14,731 nt of DNA from Endomicrobium sp. (GTDB lineage Bacteria > Elusimicrobiota > Endomicrobiia > Endomicrobiales > Endomicrobiaceae). The notes under the pieces are model-generated. The model searched no databases. It saw nothing but the letters and a program-made list of their open reading frames with translations, and was not told the DNA's origin. Made by a program: the position numbers and the translations under genes. Shown here in pieces: positions 13,463 through 14,731 of this stretch. Within the stretch, counting starts at the first letter, position 1; each line of letters opens with the position of its first letter. The stretch lies in the NCBI GenBank assembly GCA_031277075.1, contig JAISLV010000217.1:1-14731 (forward strand), in the 5' to 3' direction.

Positions 13463-13626
13463 GGGTGTCTCTAAAAAACCTAACGCCCGTTCTTGCCGCG
13501 TCTTTTACGGCATTTGGGCATCAGAAAATTTGTCCGTCCTTGCTCTTAGGACGCTCTTCATTTTTTTCTTTGAACTGCCGCAAAATTCACGACAATTACA
13601 TGCATTATAGGTTTTTAGAGACACCC
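13463..13626 (-). repeat. MITE-like element, copy 3 (inverted)
   Basis: This 164-bp copy has the best-preserved ends: GGGTGTCTCTAAAAA on the left and TTTTTAGAGACACCC on the right. It is flanked by a direct ATTT (13459-13462 and 13627-13630), consistent with a 4-bp target duplication. It aligns with copies 1 and 2 in reverse, with the shared core at 13519-13546. It is shorter because the segment between core and right end differs. The 17-nt palindrome is at 13577-13593. On the minus strand a micro-ORF from 13561 to 13505 begins MKSVLRARTDKFSD and stops after 18 codons. Confidence 0.8.
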
Positions 13627-13871
13627 ATTTATAGAAAAATATTTTAAATCTTAAAACTTACTGCGGCAGTTAAAAATACTCAAACGGTGACAACTAACAG
13701 CTCTGACAGTAATTATAGCAAATTCTCTAAAAAACAGGGAAAATACAGGGAATTTGTGTGTTTTTCAGGTACGTAAAAGGAAACTTATCTAATTCGTCCG
13801 CAACATTAAGCCTAAAATCAAAAATTCTCTAAAAACTTATCAGGGAAATACCTCTTTTAGGTTTTATTATG
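13627..13871. other. AT-rich accessory stretch with short direct and inverted repeats, no gene
   Basis: AAATTCTCTAAAAA occurs at 13720-13733 and again at 13822-13835, 102 bp apart, and each copy is followed by CAGGGAAA and ATAC-type sequence. ACAGGGAA is repeated at 13734-13741 and 13745-13752 (period 11). CAAATTC (13719-13725) and GAATTTG (13750-13756) are inverted. The base style differs from the core genes. It could be the end of a mobile element or a protein-binding array before the broken gene. Confidence 0.5.
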
Positions 13872-13877
13872 TATAAT
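13872..13877 (+). promoter_or_regulatory. possible -10 box of the HEPN-motif pseudogene
   Basis: A perfect TATAAT lies 46 bp before the chosen start codon. No convincing -35 is seen at 16-18 bp spacing. Confidence 0.35.
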
Positions 13878-13917
13878 CAAATTACCATTAATTAACTTGA
13901 AGGAGGGCATGGATACA

Positions 13918-14731
13918 ATGCATAACTGTTTACAAATTGACAAACAAATCTTAGAGATTGATAAAACAATATATGACTATATTGCTGTTTTTGAAGATGG
14001 ATCAAAAAGAGGATTACTTTCTAAGTCTATTTTGGCGCAATTACGTAATTTTGTAGAGCATATTATGCTCAAGATTTATGCTAATGGCAGTGAAAATGAT
14101 AGATTTTATATCCAAAAGATAAAACCTTTTTTTACAGAGAGCAAGATATACTATGAAGTTACATTCACGCCAGCAAACGAAAAAGCGAGCAAATTTGGTA
14201 GGATTATTGCTTTTACAAATTGAGATATTTCCAGTTACTATGCCGTAAAACTATTCTTAGTTAACGATTCTATTGAAATACTGGGCAAAACGATGTTAAT
14301 TCGTATATTATCGACTGGGAAGTATCTGTTCGTCCTTGTGAAATAAATAATTTTTCAAGTGTGCTTAGTATAAATGTAAAAATGCATACGAAAAACTCTG
14401 AATAACGCAGTTTGATGCAATATTTGACGCAGACAGGATTTACATTAGTAGAGATCATAGATTTTTCGGATTCCCAATTTCAGAGTGTAAAGCAAAAAAT
14501 TATTTTGCAAACAAATTATGTTAATTTTTTTGATGTTTTAGAAAAATGTCGTAGGTTGATTAGGGCTAATGGGGCTGGAAGTAATATTCTTCGTTATTTG
14601 TTGCTTCACTTAAACAATAAGATAATAAAATATCAGCGAAGTTCAAGTAATAACTACAGACTATCTAATCTACACTTAAGTTATGGTTGTATTCCTTTTG
14701 ATCAAATGCCATTCAATTCATCATTGATAGG
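13918..14731 (+). pseudogene. broken gene for a large HEPN-motif protein, 3' end beyond the window
   Basis: The first frame (13918-14220) encodes about 101 residues and contains LRNFVEHIML; RNFVEH is the RNxxxH pattern typical of HEPN RNases, many of which serve in toxin-antitoxin and phage defence. TGA at 14221 interrupts it, yet the same frame goes on as DISSYYAVKLFLVNDSIEI. Near 14289-14312 the reading shifts by an apparent 1-nt deletion to SYIIDWEVSVRPCEINNF. TAA at 14403 interrupts again, and the frame then stays open to the window end (LMQYLTQTGFTLVEIIDF ... IPFDQMPFNSSLI). Two stops and a frameshift within about 190 bp mean an inactive gene. AGGAGG (13901-13906) supports ATG 13918 better than ATG 13909. 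The codon style, richer in TTA, ATT and AAT and poor in GCG and CGC, suggests transfer. The family is not identified. Confidence 0.75.

Noticed and set aside
13465..13647. A 60-codon + strand frame across MITE copy 3
   Set aside because: It spans the whole repeat including both ends, and the equivalent frame is not kept in copies 1 and 2.
13734..13752. Short CRISPR-like repeats (ACAGGGAA)
   Set aside because: There are only two 8-bp copies with a 3-bp spacer, which is far too short for a CRISPR array.
14221..14223. TGA read as selenocysteine or recoded in the HEPN-motif gene
   Set aside because: A frameshift and a TAA follow within about 190 bp, so decay is simpler. Core genes in the window end normally at TGA as well.

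Overview
The window looks like chromosomal DNA of an AT-rich, Gram-negative-type anaerobic bacterium. Genes are closely packed and nearly all on the + strand. The protein style (GCG/CGC codons in an otherwise A/T-rich background, short leaders, a free-standing thiol-redox cluster) and the small dispersed intergenic elements fit an Elusimicrobiota/Endomicrobium-like organism. That assignment is an inference from general resemblance, not a search result.

Layout. 1-314: a ~178-bp transposon-like repeat, then a possible promoter and a hairpin. 315-1451: a GT9 (heptosyltransferase-type) glycosyltransferase. 1610-3051: def and fmt, overlapping by 7 bp, for N-formylmethionine metabolism. 3122-3298: a second copy of the repeat. 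3320-6469: a thiol-redox cluster made of thioredoxin, a membrane-anchored protein with two TlpA-like domains, an exported TlpA-like protein and thioredoxin reductase. 6506-9271: rpsO and pnp, with a good sigma70-type promoter before rpsO and several hairpins between the two genes. 9461-9928: accB. 10097-12714: a small winged-helix protein, an FtsK/SpoIIIE DNA translocase starting at GTG, and a 69-residue protein of unknown function. 12733-13275: a minus-strand, membrane-anchored protein of unknown function. 13463-13626: a third repeat copy, inverted. 13627-14731: AT-rich accessory DNA with short repeats and the broken 5' part of a gene whose product carries an RNxxxH motif typical of HEPN nucleases.

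How it works together. The core genes are housekeeping: translation initiation and protein maturation (fmt, def), ribosome and RNA turnover (rpsO, pnp), fatty-acid synthesis (accB) and chromosome segregation (ftsK). The redox cluster pairs a cytosolic Trx/TrxR couple with two proteins predicted to act outside the inner membrane.

Most noteworthy signals: (1) a family of ~165-180-bp MITE-like elements with inverted ends, 4-bp direct flanking repeats (ATTA, ATTT) and an internal palindrome that stays paired by compensatory and wobble changes; (2) a HEPN-motif pseudogene in apparently foreign DNA; (3) the double-TlpA protein whose second domain has lost its cysteines; (4) a possible attenuator in the pnp leader. 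I found no tRNA, rRNA or CRISPR array.
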